Shown: positions 1 through 8,372 of the stretch, piece by piece
Layout: each line of letters begins with the position of its first letter
How positions within the stretch are numbered: position 1 is the first letter of the stretch
The notes under the pieces: generated by a model
The model's input: the letters and a program-made list of their open reading frames with translations, nothing else
Databases searched by the model: none
Told to the model about the DNA's origin: nothing
Made by a program: the position numbers and the translations under genes
Assembly: GCF_016458235.1 (NCBI RefSeq)
Contig: NZ_JAEMHK010000001.1
Coordinates: 310,001 to 374,000 of the forward strand
DNA from: Geomonas propionica
GTDB taxonomy: Bacteria > Desulfobacterota > Desulfuromonadia > Geobacterales > Geobacteraceae
DNA length: 64,000 bases
Direction: 5' to 3'

Positions 1-212
1 CCCCAAAACACGGTCATGGTGACGAAGATGAGGAGTTGCCCGAGGCCGGTGGCGGCGATGGCCGCCGCCCCGAGACCGCCCACCATGAAGATGTCCACGA
101 TGGAGACCAGACGCTGGAACAGCGAGGAAAGGAGCACCGGCATCGACAGCGCTGCGACGTTGCGGCGAATCGAGACCCGTTTGGTGGATTTTCTGAAAGT
201 GAGACGTCTCAA
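1..212 (-). CDS. MATE family efflux transporter, N-terminal fragment cut by the window edge
   Basis: Only the first 70 or so codons are present; the gene runs off the left edge. The translation contains the typical MATE opening: a basic start, then a first membrane helix reading SMPVLLSSLFQRLVSIVDIF, followed by MVGGLGAAAIAATGLG. MATE proteins are inner-membrane Na+ or H+ antiporters that export drugs and other cationic compounds; the substrate here cannot be guessed. I placed the start at a TTG at 212 because no ATG gives a better N-terminus, and the ribosome site there is weak, so the start is uncertain. A hairpin-forming repeat separates it from the selenoprotein gene upstream. Confidence 0.72.
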   Translation of the reverse strand, partial: MRRLTFRKSTKRVSIRRNVAALSMPVLLSSLFQRLVSIVDIFMVGGLGAAAIAATGLGQLLIFVTMTVFW

Positions 213-232
213 GATGGCAAAACCCTAAAAGA

Positions 233-306
233 AACAGGGATGAAGGGGATAAAAGGGCTGAAACACCCGCTTTATCCCTTCATCCCATTTCCTCGTTATC
301 CCTGTT
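233..306. repeat. Intergenic inverted repeat, copy 1 (AACAGGGAT...ATCCCTGTT)
   Basis: The stretch begins AACAGGGATGAAGGGGATAA and ends in its approximate complement with ATCCCTGTT, so the transcript can fold into a long imperfect hairpin. A second copy of the same design lies at 62761-62834. Both sit just past a stop codon, so they could act as transcription ends or belong to a dispersed REP-like family. The family assignment is inference. Confidence 0.6.
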
Positions 307-310
307 AGTC

Positions 311-565
311 CTACAGTTCTTTTAAAACGTCTTCCTGGCTGCGCACGAAATTCTTGGCCCGTCCCGACGGCGCGATGATGCCGTAGGCCAGGGCCTCGTT
401 CAGTTCCGCTTCGGTGGCGCCTGCTTCCTTCGCGACCGCGAAGTGCTTCTTCAGTCAATCAGGACAGCCGACGGCCACGGCGCAGGCGACACGGATCAGT
501 TCCCGATACTTGACCTCGAGAACTTCCTCATACTCAAAATCGAGGATTTTCTTGCGGATTTTCAT
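311..565 (-). CDS. AhpD-like (carboxymuconolactone decarboxylase fold) selenoprotein with CPDU motif; in-frame TGA at 455-457
   Basis: The frame opens at an ATG (565) behind a strong AAGGAGG site, runs 36 codons, meets TGA at codon 37, then continues 47 codons to a TAG. Read through, the protein is 84 aa with C34-P-D-U37 followed by LKKH and an AGATEAELNEAL helix. This is the CxxC-x2-3-H active site of AhpD-like alkylhydroperoxidase proteins with the second Cys replaced by selenocysteine. Right after the TGA the RNA can form a hairpin, CTTCGC-GGTC-GCGAAG, whose loop lies about 18 nt downstream and contains GGU, as bacterial SECIS elements require. AhpD-like selenoproteins with CxxU are known from Geobacter-type bacteria. 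Likely a thiol/selenol redox enzyme in peroxide detoxification. Ordinary gene callers would miss or split it. Confidence 0.85.
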
Positions 566-689
566 GGTCCACCTCCTTGCAGGGGAGCGGTCTGACGAGC
601 GTCTACATAACTAGCACAAACGCGCGCCTCTGGAAACCTTAACCTGCGCTGTCGGACGGGGGAGGGGGGAGCCCGCGGGGCTTTTGGGG

Positions 690-1049
690 CTACTCCATGG
701 CTGGGTGGTCAACCGGGTGCGGAGCGTCGGTGAGTTTCCTGACCGCGAGGGTCATGCCGCGGACCTTGGACTCGAACTCGCCGTAGGCGCGGGCGATCTC
801 ACCTTCGGCGCTCGCCACCAACGCATTCAGCTTCCGCTCGGCGGCCTCGAGGTCCCTGCGGTACTGGTCCAACTGTTCGTCGACGTCCATCAGCATGTTC
901 TCCAGCTTCCAGCGCCGGTTGGCCGGGGTAAGGGAGTAGTCGTTGAGGATGGCAGTGATATCGTTCTCGGTACTGCGCAAAAGCGCCTCCGCTTCCCTTC
1001 TCTTTTTGATCGCCTGCCGTGTCTTCTCCAACGAAATGATCTTGGCCAT
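690..1049 (-). CDS. Hypothetical coiled-coil protein
   Basis: A 119-aa protein starting MAKIISLEKTRQ, with an AGGGAA ribosome site before this ATG (two earlier in-frame Met codons have none). Most of it is charged heptad-like helix with many Lys, Arg and Glu residues, ending in a short tail rich in His and Pro. There is no signal peptide, membrane segment or catalytic motif. I do not recognise a family. It is transcribed away from the histidine kinase at 1290 and has no obvious operon partner. Confidence 0.55.
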   Translation of the reverse strand: MAKIISLEKTRQAIKKRREAEALLRSTENDITAILNDYSLTPANRRWKLENMLMDVDEQLDQYRRDLEAAERKLNALVASAEGEIARAYGEFESKVRGMTLAVRKLTDAPHPVDHPAME

Positions 1050-1289
1050 GCTTTCCCTGCTCATTAATGCTGCGGTTTCGCCACCAAACCTCCACATGAT
1101 ATTTGATTTCTGCGAGCAGTGTAAATACCTAAAATCGAGAGGAAAATTTCATCATGGGCTGACACATCCCGGCCGTGGAGGAAAAAGGTGACGGCGACTT
1201 TCCCGGTCCCGCGAAGCCGTCGTGCTTGAAAGGGAAGAAAATACTGGTACTTTTCCACCTGTGCTGTTGGCCACTATCGCGGGAAGCAA

Positions 1290-2621
1290 ATGAAAAATTC
1301 TGATTTCAGTAACATCTCGACCCATGTTGGCGATCCCACCCGACTAGCGGCGCTACGCGCCGTGGCGCTGCTCGACACCCCCGCCGAGGAAGCCTTCGAC
1401 CGACTGACCCGGTTGGCATCCCAGTTCGCCGATGCCCCGGTCTCACTGGTCAGCCTGATCGATTCAGACCGGCAGTTCTTCAAGAGTTGCCGCGGGCTCC
1501 CCGAGCCGTGGCAGTCCAGGCGAGAGACCCCGCTCAGCCACTCCTTTTGCCAGTACAACCGCGTGGCCAACCAGCCGCTGATCATCGAGGACGCACGGGT
1601 CCACCCCTTCTTTAAGGACAACCCGGCGATAAAGGACCTCAACGTCATCGCCTACCTTGGCATCCCCCTGGCCACCGTCGACGGCTACATCCTCGGCTCG
1701 TTCTGTGTCATCGATTCCAGGGCTCGGAAATGGACCTCGGCGCAGGTATCGGTGATCGAGGACCTCGCGGCATCGGTGATGACCGAGATCCAGCTCCGCA
1801 CCGAGATCCGCACCAGGATTTCGGCGGAGAAAAGGATGCAGGAGAAACACGAGGAGCTGTGCCTGGCCCACCGGGATTTGCAGCGGGAAAGCGCCGAGCG
1901 GCTGCGGACCGCGGAGCAGTTGAGGCAGATGGACCAGATGCTGATCCAGCAGGGGCGTTTGGCCGCGATGGGCGAGATGATCAGCAACATCGCGCACCAG
2001 TGGCGCCAGCCGCTCAACGTGCTCGCCCTGCTGGCCCAGGACCTCCCCATGACCTACCGGCTGGGAGAACTCGACGAGCGGTACCTCGACGACAAGGTGC
2101 GCAGGATGATGGAGGCCATCGCCCACATGTCGCGCACCATCGACACGTTCAGGAACTTCTTCAGCCCCGGCAAGGACAAGGTGCGTTTCCGGGTGCTGGA
2201 TGCAGTGGAAAAAACCGTCTCGCTGGTGGATACCAGCCTGCAGGAACTGAACATCAAAATAGAGGTTTTCTCGTCGGCGGATCCCATGATCGATGGCTAT
2301 CCCAGCGAGTACGCCCAGGTGCTGCTCAACATCCTGATCAATGCCAGGGATGTGTTCCTGGCCAGAAAGGTGGAGCATCCGTCGATCAGGATCGAGGTAG
2401 GCGAGGAGGATGGGCGCTCGCTGGTGATGCTCAGGGACAACGGAGGAGGGATTCCCGAGGAAATTTCGGACCGGATCTTCGATCCCTACTTCAGCACCAA
2501 GGGTCCCCAGGGGACCGGCATCGGCCTCTACATGTCCAAGATGATCATAGAGAGAAACATGGGAGGGTCGCTCACGGCCGGGAATGCCGACGGCGGGGCG
2601 ATGTTCCGCGTTAAGGTATGA
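1290..2621 (+). CDS. GAF-domain sensor histidine kinase
   Basis: A 443-aa soluble kinase. Residues about 15-165 form a GAF domain of the kind that opens with LAALRAVALLDTPAEEAFDR. A coiled-coil linker (about 175-225) follows, then the H box NIAHQWRQPLN with the phospho-acceptor His, an N box LLNILINARD, and ATP-lid motifs DNGGGIPEEI and GTGIGLYMSK. The HQWRQPLN form of the H box is typical of the deltaproteobacterial HisKA subfamily. No membrane helix is present, so it should sense a cytoplasmic ligand or redox state. No response regulator is adjacent on this strand; the receiver protein at 2697-3083, convergently transcribed, is a plausible partner. The ligand is unknown. Confidence 0.9.
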   Translation: MKNSDFSNISTHVGDPTRLAALRAVALLDTPAEEAFDRLTRLASQFADAPVSLVSLIDSDRQFFKSCRGLPEPWQSRRETPLSHSFCQYNRVANQPLIIEDARVHPFFKDNPAIKDLNVIAYLGIPLATVDGYILGSFCVIDSRARKWTSAQVSVIEDLAASVMTEIQLRTEIRTRISAEKRMQEKHEELCLAHRDLQRESAERLRTAEQLRQMDQMLIQQGRLAAMGEMISNIAHQWRQPLNVLALLAQDLPMTYRLGELDERYLDDKVRRMMEAIAHMSRTIDTFRNFFSPGKDKVRFRVLDAVEKTVSLVDTSLQELNIKIEVFSSADPMIDGYPSEYAQVLLNILINARDVFLARKVEHPSIRIEVGEEDGRSLVMLRDNGGGIPEEISDRIFDPYFSTKGPQGTGIGLYMSKMIIERNMGGSLTAGNADGGAMFRVKV

Positions 2622-2696
2622 AACGAGTGACGGGCAGGGGGAGTCGGCGATGGGGTGCTGGAACCCGATGGCTGCGGAGAGTTGGGTAACGGTTTT

Positions 2697-3083
2697 TCAG
2701 CACACTTTGGCGAGAGCTTCCTCGATGGCCGTGAACAGCTTGTCATAGTCAACAGGCTTCGGGACGAAGTAGTCGATGTTCAAGCCGCTGTTGACGGTTT
2801 CGCTGAAAGAAGCATCCCCACTGTCTGCGCTGATCATGATGATGATGGTTTCCGGATGGCTTTCCCGCACTATCCGCGCCAGCTGCACCCCATCCATCTC
2901 AGGCATCTTTATGTCGGTGAGCACCAGTTCCGGGAGCTGCTCATTGAAGATTTTCAGGCCCTCTCGGCCGTTGCTGGCAGTGAACACCTCCACGTTCCTG
3001 AATTTGCGTTCGAGTACCGACGCGAGAATTTGCAGTGACAGCGCATCGTCCTCGATTATGACCATCTTGCATCTGTTTTTCAC
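2697..3083 (-). CDS. Single-domain response regulator (CheY-like receiver)
   Basis: A 128-aa protein that is only a receiver domain: acidic pair EDD near residue 11, phospho-acceptor Asp in LVLTDIKMPEMDG, and the conserved Lys in FVPKPVDYDKL. With no output domain it should act by protein contact. Its GTG start lies directly after the stop codon of the kinase at 3084-4898 with an AGAGGTG ribosome site, so the two are translationally coupled and very likely partners. An in-frame ATG six codons later is an alternative start. It ends the leftward kai-like cluster. Confidence 0.88.
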   Translation of the reverse strand: MKNRCKMVIIEDDALSLQILASVLERKFRNVEVFTASNGREGLKIFNEQLPELVLTDIKMPEMDGVQLARIVRESHPETIIIMISADSGDASFSETVNSGLNIDYFVPKPVDYDKLFTAIEEALAKVC

Positions 3084-4898
3084 TCACACCTCTATTCTGA
3101 ACTCTGCGCCTGCTCCTGTGTTTCGCACCGTTACCGACCCGCCCATGTTCTTCTCTATGATGGTTTTCGACATGAAGAGGCCGACGCCGGTTCCGGCCTG
3201 CGGGCCTTTCGTCGTGAAGTAGGGGTCGAAGATTTTCCCGATGACCTCCTCGGGAATGCCTCCGGCATTATCCACAATGGTGGTGACGGCCCTGCTGTTT
3301 TCGGAAGTCACCTTGATGATCACCTTGGGAGCCGCCACGTGCCGTTCCATCAGTGCGTCCCTGGCATTGATGAGTATGTTCAGCAGGGCCTGGGAAAACT
3401 CGTTGGGATATCCCTCTACTACGGGATCCGCATCGGTCTCGACTTCAACCGCGATCCTCTGTCCCTCCAGGCTCCCTGCCAAAAGGGATATGGTTCTGAC
3501 CACCTCGTCCTTGACGTGGAAGAGAACCTTGGTTTTGTTGGGCTTGAAGAAGTTGCGGAAATCATCGATGGTGCGGGACATGTGCTGGATGAGTTCCATC
3601 GCTTTCTTGGCACTTTGTTCCATGTACTCCTGGTCCACCTCGCCCAAGGCGTAGTAAAGCGGAGCCTGTTGAACCAGTAGCCCCAGGGAGTTCAACGGCT
3701 GACGCCACTGGTGCGCTATGTTGCCGATCATCTCGCCCAGGGCTGCGTGACGGCTCTGGTGGATCAGCATCTGCTCGTTATTGCGCAGCTCTTCCACAGC
3801 CCGCAGGCGTTCCACCGTCTCGCTTTGCAGCGCCTGCTCAGCCTCCTTGCGCAGCACCGACTGGTGCAATGTCTCCAGGGCAAAGGAAACCTCGGTGCTC
3901 ATCTGTTGCAGCAGGTCGACCTGCTGCGCGTCGAAGAAATTCTTTTCATCGGCATAAAGCGTGAGAGCTCCGATGACGTCCTCATCCTGCTTGATGACCA
4001 CGCTGGCCACTGCATAAAGGCCGTGGGCATGTGCCTTGATCCGCCAGGGGCGGGTGGTCTCGTCCGCCAGGAAGTCGTTGCAGATGTAATAGGTGCCTTC
4101 GCTGATGGCAAGGTTGACGGGGCGCATCCCGTCAGCGTCGGTGCCAGCGCCGCTCTCCAGTCCGTCCAGATAACCGGTTTCTCCGCATGCGGCGGCAGTC
4201 TTGACGGCTCCCGACGCTTCGTCAATCAATCCGACGCAGGCGAGCCGGAATCCGCCAGCCTCCACGGCGACCCTGCAGAATTCGTGGTAGATGGATGCAG
4301 GGCTTGCAGCGTGAACGATGGCGTGGTTGGTGCCACTTAGCATGGCGTAGAGCCGGTTCAGGCGGAGGATCGTCCTCTCCGTCTGCTTGCGCTGTGTGAT
4401 GTCGGTGACGATGACGCTGACCGCTCCCGCCTCGGAGGGGCCCATGGAACAGCAGGAAACCAGCACCGGGAGGGGGGCACCGCTGTGGGTGACCAGCGAG
4501 ATTTCATGCTTGCTGAACTCTTCTCTGCACTTCCTGATCCGGGCGTTGAAGAAGGGGACATCTGCCGGTGCGACGTAGGATGCGAGCGGCGAGCCTATGA
4601 TCTTTTCCATCGGATACTGGAGCATGGCGGCAAAGCGGGTGTTGCAATACAGGATGGAGCCGTCGCTGCCCATGGTGATGGCTCCCTCGCTCATGGTCTC
4701 CACCAGGACCCGGTACGGGTGCTCGGCTCCCTGGAGGGTGAAGATCTGGGAGCCTTCGGGGGTGGCAACCACCACGGCGTCCACGGAACCGCTTTGAATG
4801 GCCTCCAGAATCTGCTCCGTCTCCTCCAGACGGCGCGACAGCTCCTCAATCTGCGCCTCGAGCTCTTCGCGGCTTTTGGGAGTATCACTCAAAGGCAT
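3084..4898 (-). CDS. PAS-GAF sensor histidine kinase of the kai-like cluster
   Basis: A 604-aa soluble kinase. An N-terminal coiled coil (about 5-50) is followed by a PAS domain (about 62-175, with YCNTRFAAMLQYPMEKIIG), a GAF domain (about 190-345), a second coiled coil, then the H box NIAHQWRQPLNSLG, the N box LLNILINARDALM, and ATP-site motifs DNAGGIPEEVIGKIFDPYF and GTGVGLFMSK. It shares its H box and C-terminal sequence style with the kinase at 1290. It lies between the kaiB-like genes and a receiver protein, all leftward, so it probably couples the Kai-like ATPase to phosphotransfer, as SasA and CikA do in cyanobacteria by analogy only. Confidence 0.9.
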   Translation of the reverse strand: MPLSDTPKSREELEAQIEELSRRLEETEQILEAIQSGSVDAVVVATPEGSQIFTLQGAEHPYRVLVETMSEGAITMGSDGSILYCNTRFAAMLQYPMEKIIGSPLASYVAPADVPFFNARIRKCREEFSKHEISLVTHSGAPLPVLVSCCSMGPSEAGAVSVIVTDITQRKQTERTILRLNRLYAMLSGTNHAIVHAASPASIYHEFCRVAVEAGGFRLACVGLIDEASGAVKTAAACGETGYLDGLESGAGTDADGMRPVNLAISEGTYYICNDFLADETTRPWRIKAHAHGLYAVASVVIKQDEDVIGALTLYADEKNFFDAQQVDLLQQMSTEVSFALETLHQSVLRKEAEQALQSETVERLRAVEELRNNEQMLIHQSRHAALGEMIGNIAHQWRQPLNSLGLLVQQAPLYYALGEVDQEYMEQSAKKAMELIQHMSRTIDDFRNFFKPNKTKVLFHVKDEVVRTISLLAGSLEGQRIAVEVETDADPVVEGYPNEFSQALLNILINARDALMERHVAAPKVIIKVTSENSRAVTTIVDNAGGIPEEVIGKIFDPYFTTKGPQAGTGVGLFMSKTIIEKNMGGSVTVRNTGAGAEFRIEV

Positions 4899-4928
4899 AA
4901 ACGCGCACCTCCTCGCAAACGGTCGGAG

Positions 4929-5294
4929 CTATTTCTTGGTCCGCAGATCCAGTCCCAGCAGAATCCGCTCCGTTTGGGACATGTCTCCGATGAATTTGCG
5001 CAGCGGCGGCGGCAGTTCCTTCACGAGGGTCGGGGCCGCTACGATCTGCCCCTCCTTTGCGAAGATCGGCTGCTGGTAGATGTCCACTATTTCCAGCTCA
5101 TACGAACCTTGCAGGTGCTCCTCGCAGATCCTTTTCACGTTCTCAATGGCTTTTCGGGAGTTGGGGGTCATGCCGGTGATGAACAGGCGCAGGACGTAAT
5201 GACCCTGGGCGTTCTGTTCCATTGCGAGATCGAACTCCTGCGCCGAGTCCTTGAATGGTGCCGAGGAATCATCCTTTTTATTGTGCTTTTTCAT
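4929..5294 (-). CDS. kaiB: KaiB-like protein (second copy)
   Basis: A 121-aa protein with a hydrophilic 30-residue N-terminal extension and then a thioredoxin-like KaiB domain: YVLRLFITGMTPNS, a central IVDIYQQP motif and VAAPTLVKELPPPLRKFIGD near the end. In cyanobacteria KaiB changes fold to bind KaiC and switch off kinase output; the fold-switching ability of this protein cannot be judged. It is paralogous to the neighbour at 5326-5646 but diverged, which suggests the two bind different partners or KaiC states. Confidence 0.9.
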   Translation of the reverse strand: MKKHNKKDDSSAPFKDSAQEFDLAMEQNAQGHYVLRLFITGMTPNSRKAIENVKRICEEHLQGSYELEIVDIYQQPIFAKEGQIVAAPTLVKELPPPLRKFIGDMSQTERILLGLDLRTKK

Positions 5295-5325
5295 AGTTCC
5301 CCCGCCCGGACCTTCGGGCTCCGGC

Positions 5326-5646
5326 TCAGTCGACAGGTCGGATGTCCAGTCCCACCAAGACCCGCTCCGTGTTGGAGAGATCGCCGATGATCTTCTTAAT
5401 CGGCTCCGGGAGCCTGCGGACCAACGTGGGCAGCGCCAGGATCTGGTCGTCCTTGGCCAAGGCGGGGTTAACCAGCAGGTCCACGACTTCGATCTGGTAT
5501 CTCCCTTTCATGTGCTCCTCGCAGATCTTTTTGAGGTTGGCGAATGCCGTCATCGATTTTGGGGTCTGCCCCGCCACATACAGCCTCAACATATACTTCT
5601 CGTCCTCAGTCTGCGCCTTTGGGGACTTGCTCTTGGCCGCGGTCAT
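5326..5646 (-). CDS. kaiB: KaiB-like protein (first copy)
   Basis: A 106-aa KaiB-family protein: [20 protein letters not shown], then [20 protein letters not shown] and a C-terminal [19 protein letters not shown]. It is close to the usual KaiB length. The ATG overlaps the kaiC stop codon by 4 bp (5643-5646), so kaiC and this kaiB are translationally coupled. The pairing of KaiC with two KaiB paralogues and no KaiA is common outside cyanobacteria and more often linked to stress or redox signalling than to a true clock. Confidence 0.92.
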   Translation of the reverse strand: MTAAKSKSPKAQTEDEKYMLRLYVAGQTPKSMTAFANLKKICEEHMKGRYQIEVVDLLVNPALAKDDQILALPTLVRRLPEPIKKIIGDLSNTERVLVGLDIRPVD

Positions 5647-7400
5647 TTACGCCCCCCCCTGTCATTGGCATCCGATTTTTTGCTCACATCCTCCTGCCGC
5701 CCCTTGCCCAGGGTATGGGTAGCCTCAACCCTCGCCTGCTCGCGCTGCCGTTCCGTGGCGATGGCGGCCTCCAGCGCATCCTTTTCCGCCTCGTACCCTG
5801 CGGTGAGCGCGGCGACCTCGGCTTCGAGGACCGCCTTCTTGCGGGCGACTTCTCGCCGTTTGCGCTCGATTTCCTGCTGGTGCTCCAGCGATTCGGCGCG
5901 GTCATGCGCCTCCTGCGCAGTTCGCGCCGATCCGGTCAATACACCTCCCGGGCCGATGTAAACGTCGCGCAGCTGTAAACCCTGACTGGTCAGATGGTAC
6001 TCGCGGACCTGGTTCGAGTGGGCCATGCCCCTGGACTTGAGGATGTAGAGGCCGCGGTTTCTTTCGCCGTTTCCCTCCATGACCTGCAGCAGGACCCAGG
6101 TATCCATGAGGGAGGAGATCCCGATTTCGGTGCGCTCGATGGAGCTGGCGGTCGTGGTAAGATCCGTGCACAAGGCTGTTATCTGCTTCATCTTGAGGTA
6201 GTCGATCAGCCTGGAGAGCATCGACTTCACGTCCGCTTCGCTGGCAGCGGCGACCAGGTTGGAGATGGGATCCGCCACCACGATGGACGGTTCGAACTCC
6301 TCGATAGCCTTGTGCATGGCGACCAGGTGCATCTCAAGCCCGTACAAGGTGGGGCGGGCATTGTGGAATTTGAGCAGCCCCTTCTTGACCCACCGGTCCA
6401 GATCCAGCCCTATGGATCGCATGTTGCGGATGATCTGGTTCTGTGACTCCTCGAAGGCGAAATAGAGGCAGCGCTCCCCGCGCTTGCAGCCTGCATTGAC
6501 AAAATGGGCGGCGAGGCTCGATTTCCCGATCCCGGCGGTACCGGTGACGAGGATGCTGCTGCCCCGGTAGTACCCTTTCCCTCCCAACATCGAGTCGAGC
6601 CGCTCCACGCCGCTGGAGATGCGCTCCGTTGAGGCAGGATGGGCCAAGCCGATCGAGGAGATGGGCATGACCGAGAAACCATGTTCGTCGATGATGAAGG
6701 GGTACTCGTTGGTGCCGTGCGAGGAGCCGCGGTATTTGATGATGCGCATGCGCCGCGTGGCGATCTGCGCGGTGACGCTATGGTTCAGGAAGATGACGCA
6801 GTCGGCGACGTATTCCTCGAGGCCGTAGCGTGTCAGGGTTCTCTCTCCCTGCTCGCCGGTCACGATGGCGGTCACTCCCTTGTCCTTGAGATAACGGAAC
6901 AGCCGCCTTAATTCCGACCGCAGGATGTTTTCATTGCTGAGCCCGGAGAAAAGGGCCTCGATGGTATCCAATACCACCCGTTTGGCGCCGATGACGTCGA
7001 TGGCATGGCCGAGCCGGATGAAGATCCCCTCGAGGTCGTATTCCCCCGTCTCCTCGATCTCGCTCTTCTCGATGTGCACGTAATCCAGCGCCAGCCGTTT
7101 TTGCGCCACCAGTTCATTCAGATCGAAGCCCAAAGAAGCGAAGTTGGTGATCAGTTCCTCCGACTTCTCTTCGAAAGACATGAAAACCCCGGGCTCCTTG
7201 AACTGCGTTGCGCCCCGGACCAGGAACTCCATGCCAAGAAGGGTCTTGCCACAGCCGGTGCCGCCGCAGACCAGTGTGGGCCGCCCTTTGGGCAAGCCGC
7301 CGCCGGTTATATCGTCGAGCCCCTTGATCCCGGTGGGAGCTTTCGGGATCACCTCTAAAGTTGTTTTCGCCTCTCCGGATGCTCCGGCTTTTTTCGCCAT
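5643..7400 (-). CDS. kaiC: KaiC-like circadian/stress ATPase with C-terminal coiled-coil tail
   Basis: A 585-aa double RecA-fold ATPase. The CI Walker A is [12 protein letters not shown] and the CII Walker A is GTAGIGKSS; paired catalytic Glu residues follow (FEEKSEE and FEESQNQ). In CII the region matching the cyanobacterial autophosphorylation site reads [10 protein letters not shown], so a Ser-Ser pair replaces Ser-Thr. About 90 residues of charged coiled coil follow the CII domain, an extension absent from cyanobacterial KaiC. The start follows an AGGAGAGGAG site. The first gene of the leftward kaiC-kaiB-kaiB-kinase-receiver series. Function is probably ATP-driven timing or stress signalling; no KaiA is present. 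Confidence 0.93.
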   Translation of the reverse strand: MAKKAGASGEAKTTLEVIPKAPTGIKGLDDITGGGLPKGRPTLVCGGTGCGKTLLGMEFLVRGATQFKEPGVFMSFEEKSEELITNFASLGFDLNELVAQKRLALDYVHIEKSEIEETGEYDLEGIFIRLGHAIDVIGAKRVVLDTIEALFSGLSNENILRSELRRLFRYLKDKGVTAIVTGEQGERTLTRYGLEEYVADCVIFLNHSVTAQIATRRMRIIKYRGSSHGTNEYPFIIDEHGFSVMPISSIGLAHPASTERISSGVERLDSMLGGKGYYRGSSILVTGTAGIGKSSLAAHFVNAGCKRGERCLYFAFEESQNQIIRNMRSIGLDLDRWVKKGLLKFHNARPTLYGLEMHLVAMHKAIEEFEPSIVVADPISNLVAAASEADVKSMLSRLIDYLKMKQITALCTDLTTTASSIERTEIGISSLMDTWVLLQVMEGNGERNRGLYILKSRGMAHSNQVREYHLTSQGLQLRDVYIGPGGVLTGSARTAQEAHDRAESLEHQQEIERKRREVARKKAVLEAEVAALTAGYEAEKDALEAAIATERQREQARVEATHTLGKGRQEDVSKKSDANDRGGRK

Positions 7401-7621
7401 ATCTCCTCTCCTGTCACCCGATCACTGAATAAAGCCGCTAAAAGAGGTCGCACTCGACTTGGTTATATGTAGTTAAAAAAAGAAATTTAACAATAAGGGT
7501 CACAGAGAGTCATGTCAAGTTGCCCCCTCCCGCACACGCAGCCGCTCTCCCGCTTCCCACTCGCGGCGCCTCATTCGAAGTCGTGCGTTGGCGTAGTGCA
7601 ATCTCGAAACCGGCAGTTAGA

Positions 7622-7700
7622 AATCATAGAGAGAAACATGGGGGAGGTGCTGGCCGCAGCAAACGCCGATGGTGGTGCGAGGTTCCGCGTCCTGGGATGA
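7622..7700 (+). pseudogene. Relic of a histidine kinase C-terminus
   Basis: The short stretch translates as IIERNMGEVLAAANADGGARFRVLG followed by a stop (shown here only for its resemblance). It matches the last 26 residues of the kinase at 1290-2621, with IIERNMGG and NADGGA shared, but nothing upstream resembles the rest of a kinase. It is therefore a leftover of a deleted third kinase copy, or of recombination at the kinase C-terminus. The preceding 7401-7621 carries no gene I recognise. Confidence 0.7.
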
Positions 7701-7939
7701 AAGGTGGGCGCGCGTGATACGCGAGCGGGTTAGTGGTGTGACTGAGCAGACAGCTTCATGCTCTGAACCAGAATCACGAAAGGACCTAAGTCTCTGAAAA
7801 TAAGATTCTATCTCTTTTAGGGCACCTTCCAAAGCGCCTGTTATACTCATAGGCTACGTGTAGGACCAGGCGGGTAAATTATTCTGAGTAAAAAGATGTT
7901 GCAACTGTCCGGTTTTGATGATACAAGAATTCTACAACT

Positions 7940-8035
7940 GAAAAAGCGTTCTCCGAACGGGCAAAACCAGAGTAATCTGGTGACGCAAAGCCACGGGTCC
8001 TGAGCAAGGATAGCCGGGTTGCCGAAGAGATGATT
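7940..8035 (+). promoter_or_regulatory. GEMM-I (cyclic dinucleotide) riboswitch aptamer
   Basis: The core shows the GEMM-I signature in order: GGGCAAAACC, a short hairpin, GGTGACGCAAAGCCACGG, a second hairpin, then GATAGCCGGGTTGCCGA. The tetraloop/receptor and purine-binding junction elements are recognisable. A strong terminator follows at 8073-8104, which would be the expression platform, with the 8373 secreted protein as controlled gene. GEMM-I aptamers bind c-di-GMP; a Geobacter subset binds 3',3'-cGAMP and is distinguished by one base in the first strand. Here that position appears to be G, which would favour c-di-GMP, but my alignment of it is by eye. Confidence 0.85.
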
Positions 8036-8072
8036 TGCATCTTGGCGCCCGGGGTTTATCCGATACTACAAG

Positions 8073-8104
8073 AGCACTGTCATTCTCAATGGCAGTGCTT
8101 TTTT
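8073..8104 (+). terminator. Intrinsic terminator after the riboswitch
   Basis: AGCACTGTCATT-CTC-AATGGCAGTGCT is a 12-bp stem with one G-U pair and a 3-nt loop, followed by six T residues. Its position just downstream of the GEMM aptamer suggests ligand-controlled termination. Confidence 0.85.
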
Positions 8105-8119
8105 GTTTTCACCGCTCTT

Positions 8120-8320
8120 TAAAATTTCCACGTCGGTTTTCCCGTCGCCAGTTGGCGGGGGAGCCGGTAAGTCGCCGAAAGGGTAAAGCACGTGTAAGCG
8201 TGTGGCACAGAGCTACCATCCAGCGCGCGCTGGTTAGAGGGGCCGTCGAAGTGACTTTTACAGGAATGTCGTCGTGTCCTGTCGAGGCCCGCCCTTTTTT
8301 TGGTGCGGGCTTTTTTTATT
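8120..8320 (+). ncRNA. Second structured leader with a terminator, unidentified
   Basis: Between the riboswitch terminator and the 8373 gene lie about 200 bases rich in complementary G+C segments. They end in GCCCGCCC, a T run, GGTGCGGGC and seven more T residues at 8287-8325, which is a terminator-like end 50 bases before the coding start. A smaller hairpin around 8261-8285 pairs ACAGGA with TCCTGT. It does not carry the GEMM motifs. It may be a second riboswitch in tandem or simply a structured leader; I cannot name a family. Confidence 0.4.
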
Positions 8321-8372
8321 GCAATGCAATTGAAACTTTTCGATGTGATCAAAGCACACGGGAGAGGCAACC

